From Dipteris shenzhenensis (Eukaryota > Polypodiophyta > Polypodiopsida > Gleicheniales), in NCBI GenBank assembly GCA_047967505.1, contig CM106539.1: a stretch of DNA of 64,000 nt; one strand, written 5' to 3'. Shown in pieces: positions 25,304 to 37,335 of this stretch. Below the pieces are notes generated by a model, which made no database searches, was not told the origin of the DNA, and worked only from the letters and a program-made list of their open reading frames with translations. The position numbers and the translations under genes were made by a program. Numbering within the stretch: the stretch's first letter is position 1; every line of letters starts with the position of its first letter.

Positions 25304-25679
25304 CATCTAGGAGATCACTTCTGCACCACCTACAATGGTCAAAAGACAGACATCGTTCTTTAGATGCAATGTCTGCACACTCTTGTACCTGTTTAAGTTG
25401 CCGTCTTTGAGAACCATTGCAGCTGGCTCCTAGTTTCTTCACGAGCTCTATATGGTAACATTCTTGTGGCAATTCACACCATTCACATTGGCTTCCTTCA
25501 GCTGTTTTGCAAGCCTCTCTGTCCTCAAATAGACAACTCATGTCATTATGTCTCAAAGCTTGTAGCTCTATGCATTCTACCAATGAAATAAATGGGAGCA
25601 CCAGTAAAATAATACCCAACCACAAACTGCACATTGCCACCTTGTTATGTCTTCCCACAAAGACTGCAAAGAAACCCAA
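25221..25679 (-). CDS. Cysteine-rich secreted or membrane-anchored protein, function unknown
   Basis: An uninterrupted frame of 152 codons. A hydrophobic segment at about residues 16-35 (MCSLWLGIILLVLPFISLVE) is a likely signal peptide or anchor. The second Met (codon 16, ATG at 25634) puts it right at the N terminus and may be the true start. The rest has paired cysteines in two similar blocks (CEWCELPQEC and CRWCRSDLLDDSC), ending in ARRLPFQVFDC. The CxWC...C spacing suggests disulphide-bonded plexin/PSI-like modules. The C-terminal phrase looks like one I associate with conserved plant proteins of unknown function, but I could not confirm it. The gene appears intact, with no visible intron. 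Its tail is duplicated just downstream. Confidence 0.6.
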   Translation of the reverse strand: MGFFAVFVGRHNKVAMCSLWLGIILLVLPFISLVECIELQALRHNDMSCLFEDREACKTAEGSQCEWCELPQECYHIELVKKLGASCNGSQRRQLKQVQECADIASKERCLSFDHCRWCRSDLLDDSCFRAWEARRLPFQVFDCSKVNRYPM

Positions 25680-25695
25680 TCATAAACTAAATTAG

Positions 25696-26606
25696 CAAGA
25701 GAAAAATGTGACTATGTTACTTAGTATTACCCATACAAAATTGTAACTCGCTTCAAAAGCACAACATGAAGGTATGTCGTTACAAATTTTTTTACAAAAC
25801 AAGATTCTTTGAAAAGATGTTCGAAGTCCATAGTATAATAAATTTTTGCACATATAACTAAAATTTCTATCGTTCCAACCAATTATGAGTTCCACATGCT
25901 CAATTGCTATTCAAAACATAATAATGATAGGACAAAAAGAAGAGATGAAAACCGGCCAAAATACAGCAGGACAGTACACTTGCAACAGTCTGAGAAATAA
26001 CACAACATAGAACAAAGCAGTTGGAAAACGGCGTCCTAGTCTCTTGATTGTCAGGAACTCGATATAGTTTTGAAAAATATTACAAGAGAAAGGAGGGATG
26101 ACGAAGACTAGGTAACGACGTCCTCCTTCCAGCATTATAAGAAGCTTACGCAAAAATTCACTCTATGCGAAAAATGTGATTAGCTTACTATAAATTAGAA
26201 AAGTTATTGACAATTTTGGAAAAGGGGGAGAGAGGAGAAAGCATGGGAAAAGGAGCATCAAACACCGTGATGAATGAATAAACGACAAGACTGTCCAGGG
26301 AATCACTGGCACACATGGACTATTCAGTTAGGAACAACCTAGGAATTCTAAATTTCCCCTAGTCTAATTCTATTTCACAACACCCATCCAATCTAACAGC
26401 CCAAATTTTCAAGATGAAACAAAATCCGAGGACCCATAAAACGTCCTCAATACAGAGAAGAGCAGTGTTTCACACAGCCACTATACTCGAGGGTTAACGG
26501 CCCATCGCATAAAAAATCTTTAAAAAGAGGCGGGGCTGCCACCAAATCGCCCACAAAGACACATCAACATCGAGATTTTGGATGTGACAACAAACAATTC
26601 TCTTGC
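25696..26606. other. Likely upstream region of the cysteine-rich gene
   Basis: No motif-bearing frame is seen. It lies 5' of the minus-strand gene and may hold its promoter. No confident TATA box could be assigned. Confidence 0.35.

Positions 26607-26642
<36 letters not shown>
26607..26642. repeat. (AT)n(AG)n compound microsatellite
   Basis: An AT run at 26607-26621 passes directly into an AG run ending at 26642. A plus-strand frame continuing to 26809 has no recognisable domain. Confidence 0.95.
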
Positions 26643-26643
<1 letters not shown>

Positions 26644-26842
26644 CCCATCATCCATTCCTGAAAAAACAGACGAGTACGATCGAAGGTACCAAAATCCATG
26701 CCTGTACTTGGGCCTCCCAGACTTGGGCACGATCTATGCAAGCAACAAGATCGAGGGTTTTCTCCAAAACTTCATAGCCGATGGGATCTATGCAAAGTAT
26801 TCGTCATGACCCTATGTCATGCTGAGCGAGATGGAAAAATTA

Positions 26843-26914
26843 TGAACCTGACGTGAATCGAACACGCAACCTTCTGATCTGGAGTCAGACGCGCTACCAT
26901 TGCGCCACAGATCC
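26843..26914 (-). tRNA. trnW-CCA: tRNA-Trp (anticodon CCA)
   Basis: The minus strand gives a 72-nt cloverleaf: acceptor stem starting GGATCTG, D arm with GCGCAATGGTAGCGC, anticodon stem-loop TCTGA-CTCCAGA-TCAGA with anticodon CCA, and T arm with GGTTCGATTC-type A54 region (GTGTTCGATTCAC). It closely matches my memory of plant nuclear tRNA-Trp. There is no intron. CAA lies about 8 bases upstream, as in many plant tRNA genes, and a run of five T follows the 3' end as a Pol III terminator. The gene looks functional. Confidence 0.97.
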
Positions 26915-27180
26915 ATCTTGACAAACTTCAATTTAAAATCAATATATAGACAATTTATTCTGCCCGCCCAGATTTTTTTGGAATTTGTTGTAAATGCTTT
27001 ATGCCTATTTGGTCGTAACATATAAAATAGAGTGGTCTAACCAATAGGCATAGTTTGTGTCACAGCTAATTATATTTGAGACATTGTTTGTCCATATGTG
27101 ATCAATTCTTGCCCATGAATTGTGGTCGGTTCATTTATTAATTGTTGAAGTTTTTTTGAGGGCATGTATTGTTCGAGCTG

Positions 27181-27500
27181 ACAATGTGATGATGATTTTC
27201 CATTGTATTGAGAATGTTGAAGTCACCTATGATGTATAGCATCATGTTTTTGCTTAGTTTTTGTAGTGTTTTGTCTAGAATTTGTGTAACGGGCTTATTG
27301 GTGGCCTTACTGTTTTTGTATGTGTTTATAATTGCTAATGAACCCCATATCGTCGATTCAAAGATTGTGAGTAGACACTGAGAACCATCATTGTAATTCC
27401 ATCATTGTAATTATTTTCCATGGTTTTTATGTTGATCCCTTTTTTGTAGTATGTTGCGATGCCTACACCTTTTGCAACGGAAATGCATTGAAATGTAAAG
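27181..27500 (-). pseudogene. LINE-type endonuclease (EEP fold) remnant
   Basis: The minus strand encodes, with at least one frameshift, KGVGIATYYKKGINI, then WGSLAIINTYKN, then MMLYIIGDFNI. The IIGDFN motif preceded by IIN(V/T)Y is the signature of the endonuclease/exonuclease/phosphatase domain that starts ORF2 of non-LTR retrotransposons. No reverse transcriptase follows. It lies about 270 bp from the tRNA gene. Confidence 0.55.
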
Positions 27501-28881
27501 ACTTAACAATTGACAACTGCTACAACTCTGCTCAGTTTGTTATTTAAAATGTGCAGGTTGTTCAATTATCTACATGTTTTTCCCGTGAGGTTTGTTGTTA
27601 TGTGTTATCGTTCCTTGAGCATTTCAATTTGTGACACATATAAAGAGCAAATGAAAAAGCTGGGTAGGTGACAATCCAATTTTCACAGGTCAAAATGAGT
27701 ATGCTAAGAAGATGATGGAAACTGGCACGATTACAGCAATACCACGAGAACATGTCCTTTGCTACACGCACATAGAACTATGGCTAGATGGAGACTATGG
27801 CACTGGCTATGTAAAACTCAGTGATTGGTGATCTTAGAAAATCAATGTTCACCAAGGGAATCGAGTTTCATTGATCTTCATTGGTACCAATCAAACTAAA
27901 CTATTTCGATGCCTCTGTGCTATGTCAAGTGCTTCCCAATACCCTTGTATATGCACTTCAAACCAAAGTTTTGACTGTTGTAGAGAGAATAATGTTTTGA
28001 AATAGGAAAGCAGAGTGAGATTAAGTGGTGACGTTTGAAAGTTAAAGCTATTTAGCACCTTTTAATCATGTTCAGGAATGTTCATTCATTACTTCTGGTG
28101 TTTACAATTTCTCTGTGGTACCTCATATGTAATTACTGTGCAACAGTCTTAAATGCTAAAAACAGGAACAATGGTGGTGCAAAGGTACTTTCCATGAAAT
28201 CAGGTTGCATAAATCTGCCTGTGGAGTTTATTGCTCTTAGTTGATTGCACCGCTATCTAGCTCATAGCTATGAAAACAATGGAATGTTGAACATTTGGGT
28301 CTTTTTATTTTTAGTCCATACTATAAAAGCAAATCTTTGTGGGCCACAACCTCATTGAGTTTCCTCCACATCCTTAAAGGATCTAATTTCCTTTATGAAC
28401 ATGAGAAGGCATTAATCAACATTTGAAAAACACAAGAAACGCAGCAACCATGGATGAATTTTCCAATTTAGTTTCATTAAGAAGCTAAACTTGTATATTG
28501 GTGTCGAAAGTTTGTAGGCCCTAATCAAAATGAACATTTGAAAGATTCGCTAGGATTGAAACTTTTATGAAAAAAATAGTAAAGTTTCGGCAAGATCTAC
28601 ATTTTTTACTTCAAAATTCAAAAGAAAGTATATAAAATAGGATTGCATCCTATCAATATTGTGAAACTAAAAAAATGGGCTCAATAAACTTTAGCCTATA
28701 TTTTATATTAATATATAAGAATAGCTTTGATAAAAACATCCATGGCAGCAACACATATTTCTACGTGTTGTCAAAGAGTGAATCAAGGGATCCTGCACAT
28801 TGAATCATTCAGTTCAAAAAAGTAAATGAAAATCCATTAGATCAGTGATCATATCATTTGTATTATCCCAGAACAGAAATA
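27501..28881. other. Unassigned sequence
   Basis: No gene or repeat recognised on either strand. Confidence 0.45.
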
Positions 28882-29115
28882 AAAGAGACCCATTATCTGT
28901 TGCAAATCCAAAACTACACTGTGCATATAGTATGAATCCAGAAATAATCTTGTGTAAAGCCCAAATGGCAAGTGCAAATCTATCATCTGAAACAGACCCA
29001 ACACATGGGCTGTCTGCTACAAATCCAAAGCTGCACTATCTATAAAGTATCAATCCAGAAATGAGTCTATTTAAGGCCCAAATGGCAACTATAAATTTGT
29101 CATCTAAAAGATAGC
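28882..29115. repeat. 117-bp imperfect tandem duplication
   Basis: The unit at about 28882-28998 recurs at about 28999-29115 with point differences. Shared landmarks are ACAAATCCAAA/GCAAATCCAAA, GGCCCAAATGGCAA and CATCTAAA/CATCTGAA. Confidence 0.85.
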
Positions 29116-29219
29116 TAACACACCTACACAACCCAACAATAAATCTCTATGGTAACTACCTAAGCTGAATGCTCAAAGCATGTCATGAACCCCAAACTAT
29201 TTAGGGTAAACTGTCCAAA

Positions 29220-29379
29220 AGGTTTGGTGTCCATGAAGAGATTGTGTGTTGTGAAAACACTGCGTGAATGATAATCAATGAAACGACAATGAAGTCCTAG
29301 CAGGTTCTCAACATGGCTCCCACTAACTTTGTCAACTTGAGATCCATCTCAAAGCAAACCGCTTCGCTTCAGTGATGGT
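29220..29379 (-). pseudogene. Last-exon copy of the unidentified gene, left of element C
   Basis: 29275-29379 matches 37634-37738 in 103 of 105 positions. On the minus strand it reads EAVCFEMDLKLTKLVGAML. It continues past the duplicated part to a hydrophobic run (DFIVVSLIIIHAVF) and a stop near 29220. It is the downstream remainder of the gene described at 37634-39654, cut off by the insertion of element C. Confidence 0.6.
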
Positions 29380-29732
29380 TGTCGAAATAGTGGGAGAGAG
29401 GGAAGGAGTCTCACTTGCAGCTTTCTCACATGCACAATGGGGGAATACACACAAAGGTGGAGGCTGAAAACAGTTTTCCTCTTCTTAGTTGTGAAAGCCA
29501 AAAGAACTCTAGTACAAAGAAAATAGAAGAACCCTATATGTGGGTCTCAAACCAAACTCAACTAACTAAGGTGGCATACTAACTGAGCCACAAACTAGAG
29601 TAGATAAGGATAGCTGTCATCCAGCTATTATTCGTGGGCGGTGTACCAACCGCATCTCCAGCTAACAAGTAGGTGACATAAATGCACAACAGTCACCCTG
29701 GCATATCTCGGGTGGAGCTCGATATCTCAACA
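29380..29732 (-). repeat. 3' LTR of element C
   Basis: 353 bp. On the minus strand it starts TGTTGAGATATC and ends near TTTCGACA. The purine tract GAGGGGGAG lies just before it in element orientation. Confidence 0.85.
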
Positions 29733-30460
29733 CTCCCCCTCGAGCTCAATCCCAATTCCTGCACACCAAGCAGGTCTCTGAACTTGCGTAGCTTCTCTGC
29801 ACCCAATGCTTTTGTGAATATGTCAGCTACCTGATCCTCTGTGCTGACATAAACTAGATCAATAAGACCTAGTAAAACCTTCTCCTGCACATAGTGATAA
29901 TGCACCTCAATGTGCTTTGTTCTAGCATGAAAGACTGGGTTCTTTGCCAAGTGTATGCTGCTCATGTTGTCACAATAAATGACAACCGCCCCATCTGTAG
30001 ACTGATGCATGTCATAAAGTAGCTTATGCAACCAAGCTACCTCACATGCAGCCATTGCTGCACCCCTGTACTCAGCCTCTGTGCTCGACAAGGCAACTAT
30101 AAGCTGTTTCTTGCTGCTCCAAGTGACTGCAGCACTCCCAAAAGAGAACACATATCCACTGGTAGATCGTCTATCAGAAATACTACCAGCCCAATATGCA
30201 TCAGTGTATCCATGCAACTGTATCTGAACCCCAGCCTCATAAAATAGTCCATACTGCAATGTGGACTTCACATACTTGAGTATGCATCTAGCCGCATCCA
30301 AATGCGGTTTCCTTGGAGCCCGCATAAACTGACTTACCAACCCAATAGCATAGCTCAAATCTGGCCTGGTAATAGTCATGTAAATCAAACTTCCTACTAT
30401 GCGTCTGTACATAGTAGGGTCTTCCAGAAGCTCACCTGCATCTGCGCTCAGCTTAGTCAT
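29693..30460 (-). pseudogene. RT C-terminus and RNase H of element C
   Basis: A 255-codon open stretch covers the RT tail (YRRIVGSLIYMTITRPDLSY), the connection, and the copia RNase H with GYTDAYWAG, STEAEYRG and YCDNMSS. It begins abruptly at a deletion junction near 30460, where gag sequence is joined. The long open frame suggests a modest age. Confidence 0.88.
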
Positions 30461-30518
30461 TGATGCTCATGTTTTCTCTCTGCACACATTGTGCAGCTCC
30501 TGCTTGAGCTGCATTTTC

Positions 30519-30848
30519 CTAGCTTTGCGTATTTGTGCTGTACATTTTTGCCAAAGTATCCCATGCCTCCTTTGGCGTACTTGCATCCTGAATATGCACA
30601 ATCATGGAGTCCGAAATACTGATAGACAGCCAGTACATAACTTTCCTGGCTCTCTCATGCCATCCTTTGAATGCCTGCATTTCCTGTTGACTGGGAACAT
30701 TAGGAAGAACAGGTTCTTCTTCATTTCCTGTAATGAACTCCCAATAGCCTTTTCCCATCAAGAAATTCGTCATTCTGAACTTCCATGCCTGGAAGTTGTT
30801 CTTGTTAAGCTTTTCAGTGATAATCTGTGAAAGAGAATCAGATGCCAT
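30519..30848 (-). pseudogene. Gag N-terminus of element C
   Basis: Starts MASDSLSQIITEKLNKNNFQ, typical of copia Gag, with WKFRMTNFLMGKGYW and WDTLAKMY. A one-base shift near 30540 puts the continuation out of frame, and about 60 bases on the sequence switches to RT at the internal deletion. Confidence 0.85.
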
Positions 30849-31391
30849 TACAGAGCACTGCGAAATATTCTATCACTGCAAAAAACACAGCTTTTGCCTC
30901 ACACAGGCAGATCTGCAAAACTGATGAAAGTGGTATTTCACCACACAGTCACTTCCTAGTGACGATTTTGCATCAACAGGCAACAAGCATGAATCTGCAA
31001 CTCCCAATATCTCTGCACACAGGCATACGATGCAATTTCTGTGGCAACTTTTCACCGACCTGCAGAACAGTGGTCACACAGCAAAAACAGGGCCTTTTTC
31101 TGAGTGCCTATGGAGAACTTCCGCCTCCAAAACGGGCCCCGAAATGACCTCGAATCAGAAAAATAACGTCACTGAAGGCTTCGCCCTTACCCGCAATATA
31201 TACTGCGCTCTCGCCACACCGCGAAGGGCGTCTCAATCTGAGACAGTGCACTCTTGCACTTCTGGCTGTGCTACCTGCAGAGATTTGCTCCCAAACTCGA
31301 AATAGGAAAGCAACACTGGTCCTCTTACCAGGACACCACGAACTTGGCTTGCTTTCTTGAGCTCCTTACCACGAACAAGGCTCTGATACCA
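30849..31391 (-). other. Leader and primer-binding site of element C
   Basis: The primer-binding site (GCTCTGATACCA on the plus strand) is at 31380-31391, directly next to the LTR. The 5' part of the leader (about 31190-31380) is shared with element D. Confidence 0.8.
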
Positions 31392-31597
31392 TGTGGAAAT
31401 AGTGGGAGAGAGGGAAGGAGTCTCACTTGCGGCTTTCTCACATGCACAATGGGGGAATACACACAAAGGTGGAGGCTGAAAACAGTTTTCCTCTTCTTAG
31501 TTGTGAAAGCCAAAAGAACTCTAGTACAAAGAAAATAGAAGAACCCTATATGTGGGTCTCAAACCAAACTCAACTAACTAAGGTGACATACTAACTG
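31392..31597 (-). repeat. 5' LTR of element C, first part
   Basis: Matches 29380 onward. It is cut by element B, whose target duplication AACTG occurs at 31593-31597 and 37507-37511. The second part is 37512-37635. Confidence 0.9.
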
Positions 31598-31768
31598 TGT
31601 GGGGGTTAAAGGTCACTGTGCCTTAACCCCAGTTATGTACAATACTCAAACACATATATAAATGAATGAAAAAGAAGATTAGGGTGGTTCTGCACCCACC
31701 AAAACTTGTGTGGCTCTCTGTCTCTCTCTCTCCTTCTTCCATTCTTGCTTCCGTTGAGAGCACTCTCA
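31598..31768 (+). repeat. 5' LTR of element B
   Basis: 171 bp, TGTGGGGGTT...CTCTCA. Identical to 37336-37506 by direct reading. Confidence 0.95.
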
Positions 31769-33208
31769 ACTGGTATCAGAGCTTGGGTGATCTAGCTGAG
31801 CATGCGTGAATGCTTGGAAGCTCAGCAGCTCTGTGGGAGGAAGGAGAAGCTTTGTGGGAAGCTTTGTGGGTGACTTTACTTGCATCCGAGTGTGTAGAGA
31901 CCTTGGAGGAACCTTTGGAAAAGTCACTTTGGCTTTACGAAGTGGTTTTGAGAGCCTGTTAAGAGCTTTCAAAGAAAAAGTCGTTTTTTGAGCTTTTCCC
32001 TGTTCCGTTCGATGACAGAGACTCCATATTGACTTGTAGAGGCAACTATTGCTTGCTTTTGGTGTCCACTTCACTTCAGGAGCTTGGAAACACCTTCATT
32101 CTTGAATCTGGGATCATTTCAGTGGATTTCTGACTCACTATGTCAGTTCCTGCGTTTTTTGCCCGGGTGTTGGAACTCAAGTTTGGAGCAACCATTTGTA
32201 GATCTGTCAGTTCCGGTGGACTCAGAAGGTCCTAAAACTTCTATGTTGCTCATCATTCGCACTCCGGTGGAGTTTACAGATAGCTCTGTTTCCAAAAACG
32301 TTTTTCAGTCCGTGTGTTGGACCCAGTGATTGAGGCCACGGTTTCCAAAACCGTCTGTCCCATTGCGTTCCGGATGCCCAAAAACCCCTACCTATCAGTT
32401 CTTGCGTGATTCGGTGGAGGATTTTTAGAGTTATAAATCTCTGTGTATTCGATTTCGTCTCTCTGTTATGCATTTTTCATACTAAGGTTTTGAAACCTTA
32501 GATTTATGCCACATGGCAGTGGATAAGTGTTGACTCCCATTTCTCACTCATCGGTTGGGATTTTGGAGTTCTGGCAGAAGAGAGATATTTGCAGATTTTC
32601 TTGCTGAGTCCGATTATGCAATGGCGCCCATGTTTTGAAGCATCTCAGGTTCTATTTTCAGTAGCGCTCATTACCGTGGGACTATGATTTCTTGAGCATA
32701 CCTTATGCAGATCACTCTGGTTGCAGTTTGAGAAGTGTGCGCTCATTCGTGGTATGCATTGGGTTGCAGTGGATGATTTATAGGCCATTTGGATGCATTG
32801 CGGTCCTTGTTAGATGCGCTGATAGGCCCAAATTGCCTTGTGGGATGCTATTTTTTATGGACGCCTTGCACATGGATGCTATTTTAAGCTGAGGGACAGC
32901 TTTGACACATTGCAGGTGATGCACTGATAGTGCTATGCTCTCTTGGATGAGACATTATTGATGCATATGCCAGTGGACAGTGTTTATGCTTGAGTCATTT
33001 GGCACTTATTGGCATTTTCTTTTGGGCCAGATTTGCTCATATGGATGCATAGTATATGCACATGAGTCAGATGCATCTTTTGATGCTTTGAGCTTTGAAT
33101 TTTGGTGATATTTCACTCTATTGTGGCATACACATTTGGGTGCACCTGGTATTTGGTGTGATTCTCTCTTGCAGGCACTAGCATTTGGGATTTTGCTTTA
33201 TTTGCATC
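31769..33208 (+). other. Primer-binding site and 1.43-kb leader of element B
   Basis: TGGTATCAGAGC at 31771-31782 is followed by a leader close in sequence to that of element G, including an ATG frame at 32692-32892 that is identical in length and translation to G's at 52603-52803. Whether that 66-codon frame is translated is unknown. Element A lacks it in the same form. Confidence 0.75.
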
Positions 33209-36200
33209 ATGGCATCCTCTTCCATGCCTGAAAAGGAGTTTTTCAGCATTAAAAAGTTTGATGGGACAAACTTTTCTTGTGGAAAAAACAGATAAGGGAT
33301 GTGCTTATTCAAAAGAAGCAGATTAAACCCTTGGCAGGGATTGGCAGGGATTGAAGCTAAGCCTGCAAATATGTCTGAGGATGATTGGAATGAGTTGGAT
33401 GCATTAGCAAAGTCTACTATTAGACTTCATCTTGCAGAGTCAGTTTATTTCACAGTAGTAAATGAGCAGACTACGGAAGATTTGTGGAAGAAACTGTGTG
33501 CCACTTATGAAAAGGAAACTGCCTCTAATAAAGTTTACCTCATGAAGAGGTTGTTTGAGCTGCAGATGAAGGAAGGGGTCTCCATTGCTTCTCACTTGAA
33601 TGAATTCAATATTATTTTCAGCCAGCTTCAGGCTCAAAAAATGAATTTTGATGCGGAGACTAAGGCAATATTTCTCTTATGTTCATTGCCATCCTCATGG
33701 GATACCTTCCGTACAGCTGTCAGTAACTCTGCACCTGGTGGAGTACTGAAATTTGATGATGTTGTGGGTAGCTTGTTGGCCGAGGAGATTAGACGGAAGT
33801 CTATGGATGGCAACAAGCAGGATGCAGCCTTAAATGTGCAAAGGGGCAGATCACAGTTCAGGGGGAAGTCCCAAGAAAGAGGGAAGTCTCGTAGCAAATC
33901 CAGGGCACGGAACATTGAGTGTTACCATTGTGGCAAGAAGGGCCATATGAAAAAGGATTGCTACAAGCTGAAAAGAGAGCAAAAGGATAAGAAAAAGAAT
34001 GCAAATTGGGGTGCAAATCAAAAGGAAGAGAGTCCAAGGGAGGACAAAGGAAAAGTGAAGATCGAGGAGATCAATGCAGTCTCACGTGAGTGACAATGAT
34101 GTTCTCTTCATGTCTACTTTATCTGCAGAGTTGCTTACCACTTCAGATGATGCATATTCCTAGGATTGGATTTTGGATTCTGGTGCTTCATTCCATGTTA
34201 CTCCCCATAGGGAATGGTTCTCCACTTATGATAGTGGAAAGACAGGTTGTGTGCATCTTGGAAATGACTATGCATGTGACATAGTGGGAGCAGGTGACAT
34301 AAAGTTTTCTTTTGCAAATGGGTCTGCATTTGTTTTGAAACATGTGAGACATATGCCTAAGCTGACCAAGAGTCTTATTTCAGTGGGTCAGCTAGATGAT
34401 GCTGGTTTTCACACCACTTTTGGCTTTCAGAGTTGGAAATTTCAGAAGGGCTCTATGCTTTTGTCCAGGGGTGCCAAGTGTGGGACTTTGTATCCCTTAC
34501 ATGTATCAGGGGTATTTGATCATGTTGTTGCAATAACCGAGCAGCCAAGCACTTCTTTGTGGCATTGCAGGTCGGGGCACATGAGCCAGAATGCAATGAA
34601 ACTCTTATGCCGTTTGGGTTATGTACCGCATTTGAGTTTCTCTGATTTTGAATTTTGTGAGCACTGTCTCTATGGGAAGCAGACTAAATCAGCCCATAAA
34701 AGAAGGGGAAAGAAAGAGTTTGAAATGCTTGATTTGGTGCATTCAGACATATGTGGTCCCATGCCTACACGGTCATTAGGCGGGGCTGAATACTATGTGA
34801 CATTCATTGATGATGCAACTAGGAAAGTGTGGGCTTATGCTATAGCTCGGAAGAGTGATGTGTTCCAGGTATTTCAGAAATGGCTGGCCTTGGTTGAGAA
34901 TCAGTCAGCTAGAACGCTTAAATGCCTACGGACTGACAATGGTGGAGAGTATCTCTCTCATGACTTTCAGCATTTTCGTGATACACGTGGGATTAAGAGG
35001 GAGCTCACATCCCCTCGTACTCCAGAGCAAAATCCAGTTGCAGAAAAGATGAATCGTACCATTCAAGAAAAGTTGCAATGCATGCTTTCCAATGCAAGTC
35101 TTTCTGGTGGTTTTTGGGCTGAGGCAATGAAGACTGCAGTGCATGTGATCAATAGATCACCTAGTAAGAGTTTGGATGGTGGTATTCCTGAAGAGGCATG
35201 GAGTGGCAAGAAGCCCTCTTACTCTCATTTGCGTATATTTGGGTGTGAGGCATATGCACATGTGCCAAAAGAGCTTCGAAAGAAGCTAGATCCTAAGTCT
35301 AGGAAATGCATCTTTCTAGGTTATGGTGAAAGTGGAGAGATGGGCTATCGTCTCTGGGATCCAGAAGCAAAGAAGATCATACACAGCCATGATGTGGTCT
35401 TCAATGAGAAGAAGATGCATAAGGCACCCATGAGGGATGTGGAAATGAGGAGAATCACTTTCCAGGATGTGAATCCACCTGCATATGTTGATAGGCAGCA
35501 AGCTGTCCATGCACCAAATGTGCAAGAAATGGTACAACCAAGTACTCCCACAGGTATACAATCAAGGGTAGATGATGGATCATCTATTGGTGGAAATGAT
35601 GAGCCAAATGTGGCTGATATGCAAGTGGGACAGCAAGCTGAAATGCCCTTGAGAAGATCATCTAGAGTGTCTAGACCGCCTGATAGGTTTGTTCTAGGGG
35701 TAGACTATGTGATGCTTACTGATTGCGGGGAGCCTTCTTGCTACAGAGAGGCTATGATGCGTGAGGATCAACGCAAGTGGGAGTATGCTATGCAATCAGA
35801 GTTGAGTTCACTTATGAAGAATAAGACTTAAGACTTGGTTTCTTTGCCACATGGAAAGAAAGCATTGCCATGTAAATGGGTCTACAAAATGAAGGTCACA
35901 TGTGATGATGTGCCTAGATACAAGGCCCGTTTGGTTGCTAAAGGGTTCAAGCAAGAGAAGGGTGTGGACTTTGATGAGATATTCTCTCCGGTTGTGAAGA
36001 TGACCACACTTAGATGCATGCTTGGACTAGTGGCAGTAGAGGATATGGAGCTTATGCAAATGGATTTCAAGACAACTTTCTTGCATGGGGATTTGCATGA
36101 GGACATTTACATGGTGCAGCCGGAAGGCTTTGAAGAAAAGGGCAAAGAGCATTTAGTTTGCAAGCTGAAAAAGAGTCTCTATGGTCTTAAGCAAGCACCT

Positions 36201-37282
36201 AGAGAATGGTATCAGAAGTTTGATGCTTTCATTCGGTCCCAGGGTTTTAGAAGGAGTGAAATTGATCACTGCCTCTACACTAAAAGGGCTAAGGATAGTA
36301 GCCTGATAATCCTGGCACTATATGTGGATGATATGCTATTGGCTAGCAAGAATACTTATGAGCTAGATGCATTAAAGGCCAAGTTGCATGAGGCCTTTGA
36401 TATGAAGGATTTGGGATTTGCAGGTCATATTCTTGGTATGCGCATCACGCGTGATCGGAGTAGGAAACTCCTTTGGCTTTCACAAAAAGAGTATGTTACA
36501 AAAGTATTACAGCGTTTCAATATGGAGGGGGGGAAGGCAGTGAGTACTCCATTGCCTCCATATGTGAAACTGAGTCATACAGATAGTCCCAAATCAGATG
36601 AGGAGAGGGCCATGATGGCCAAGGTTCCTTATGCATCAGCAGTTGTGGGAGTCTTATGTATGCTATGATAGCTACTAGACCAGACATTGCATTTGCAGTG
36701 GGAGTTGTTAGCCGGTATATGGCTAATCCAGGAAAGAGGCATTGGGAGGCAGTTAAGTGCATCATGAGGTACATGAAGGGTACCAAGGAGATGTGCATTT
36801 GCTTTGGTAAAGGAGACATGCGTGTACTTGGGTACACAGATTCAGACTATGCAGGGCATGTGGATAGTAGGAGATCCACTTCTAGTTATGTGTTCACCTT
36901 TGCAGGTGGTGCAGTGTCGTGGATGTCTCGTGCACAGAAGTGCGTGGCTTTGTCTACCACAGAGGTTGAGTATGTTGCAGCCACAGAGGGTTGCAAGGAG
37001 GCTATATGGCTTGATCGGCTAGTGGGAGATTTGGGGATTCATACAGGTGTACCGACATTGCATAGTGATTCCATGAGTGCTATTCAGCTAGCACGGAATC
37101 CGGTCTTTCATGCAAAGACCAAACACATTGAGGTCAGGTACCATTTCATCAGGGAGGTACTTGAGGACAAGCGCATAGATCTTGTCAAGGTTCATACAAA
37201 TGATAACCCTGCAGATATGCTGACGAAGAGTCTACCTAGTCAGCGGTTTGAGTATTGTCATGTATTGATGGGCATTGGATAG
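33209..37282 (+). pseudogene. Copia Gag-Pol of element B, broken
   Basis: Domain order as in element A: Gag, CCHC knuckle (near 33919-33963), protease (SGASFHVTPHREWF near 34179), GAG-pre-integrase, integrase (TDNGGEY near 34934), RT (YVDDMLLAS near 36319) and RNase H (GYTDSDYAG near 36830). Lesions relative to the sister copies: loss of one base near 33272 with an early stop, a 10-bp duplication (GGCAGGGATT) near 33340 that restores frame, a frameshift at the end of gag near 34088, stops at 34161 and 35829, and a two-base insertion near 36648. The open stretch 34164-35831 is the longest intact part. Confidence 0.93.
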
Positions 37283-37335
37283 TATGCTCACTGGTTGTTC
37301 TCCCTTAAAGGAACATTGTCCTTTAAGTGGGAGGT

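Noticed and set aside
26640-26809. Plus-strand frame after the AG repeat (YQNPCLYLGLPDLGTIYASN)
   Set aside because: It reads smoothly but is short, starts in a microsatellite and shows no motif I know. It could be a last exon, but the evidence is too thin to call.
26812-27021. 69-codon minus-strand ORF over the tRNA
   Set aside because: It reads through tRNA-Trp, a well-known source of false ORFs.
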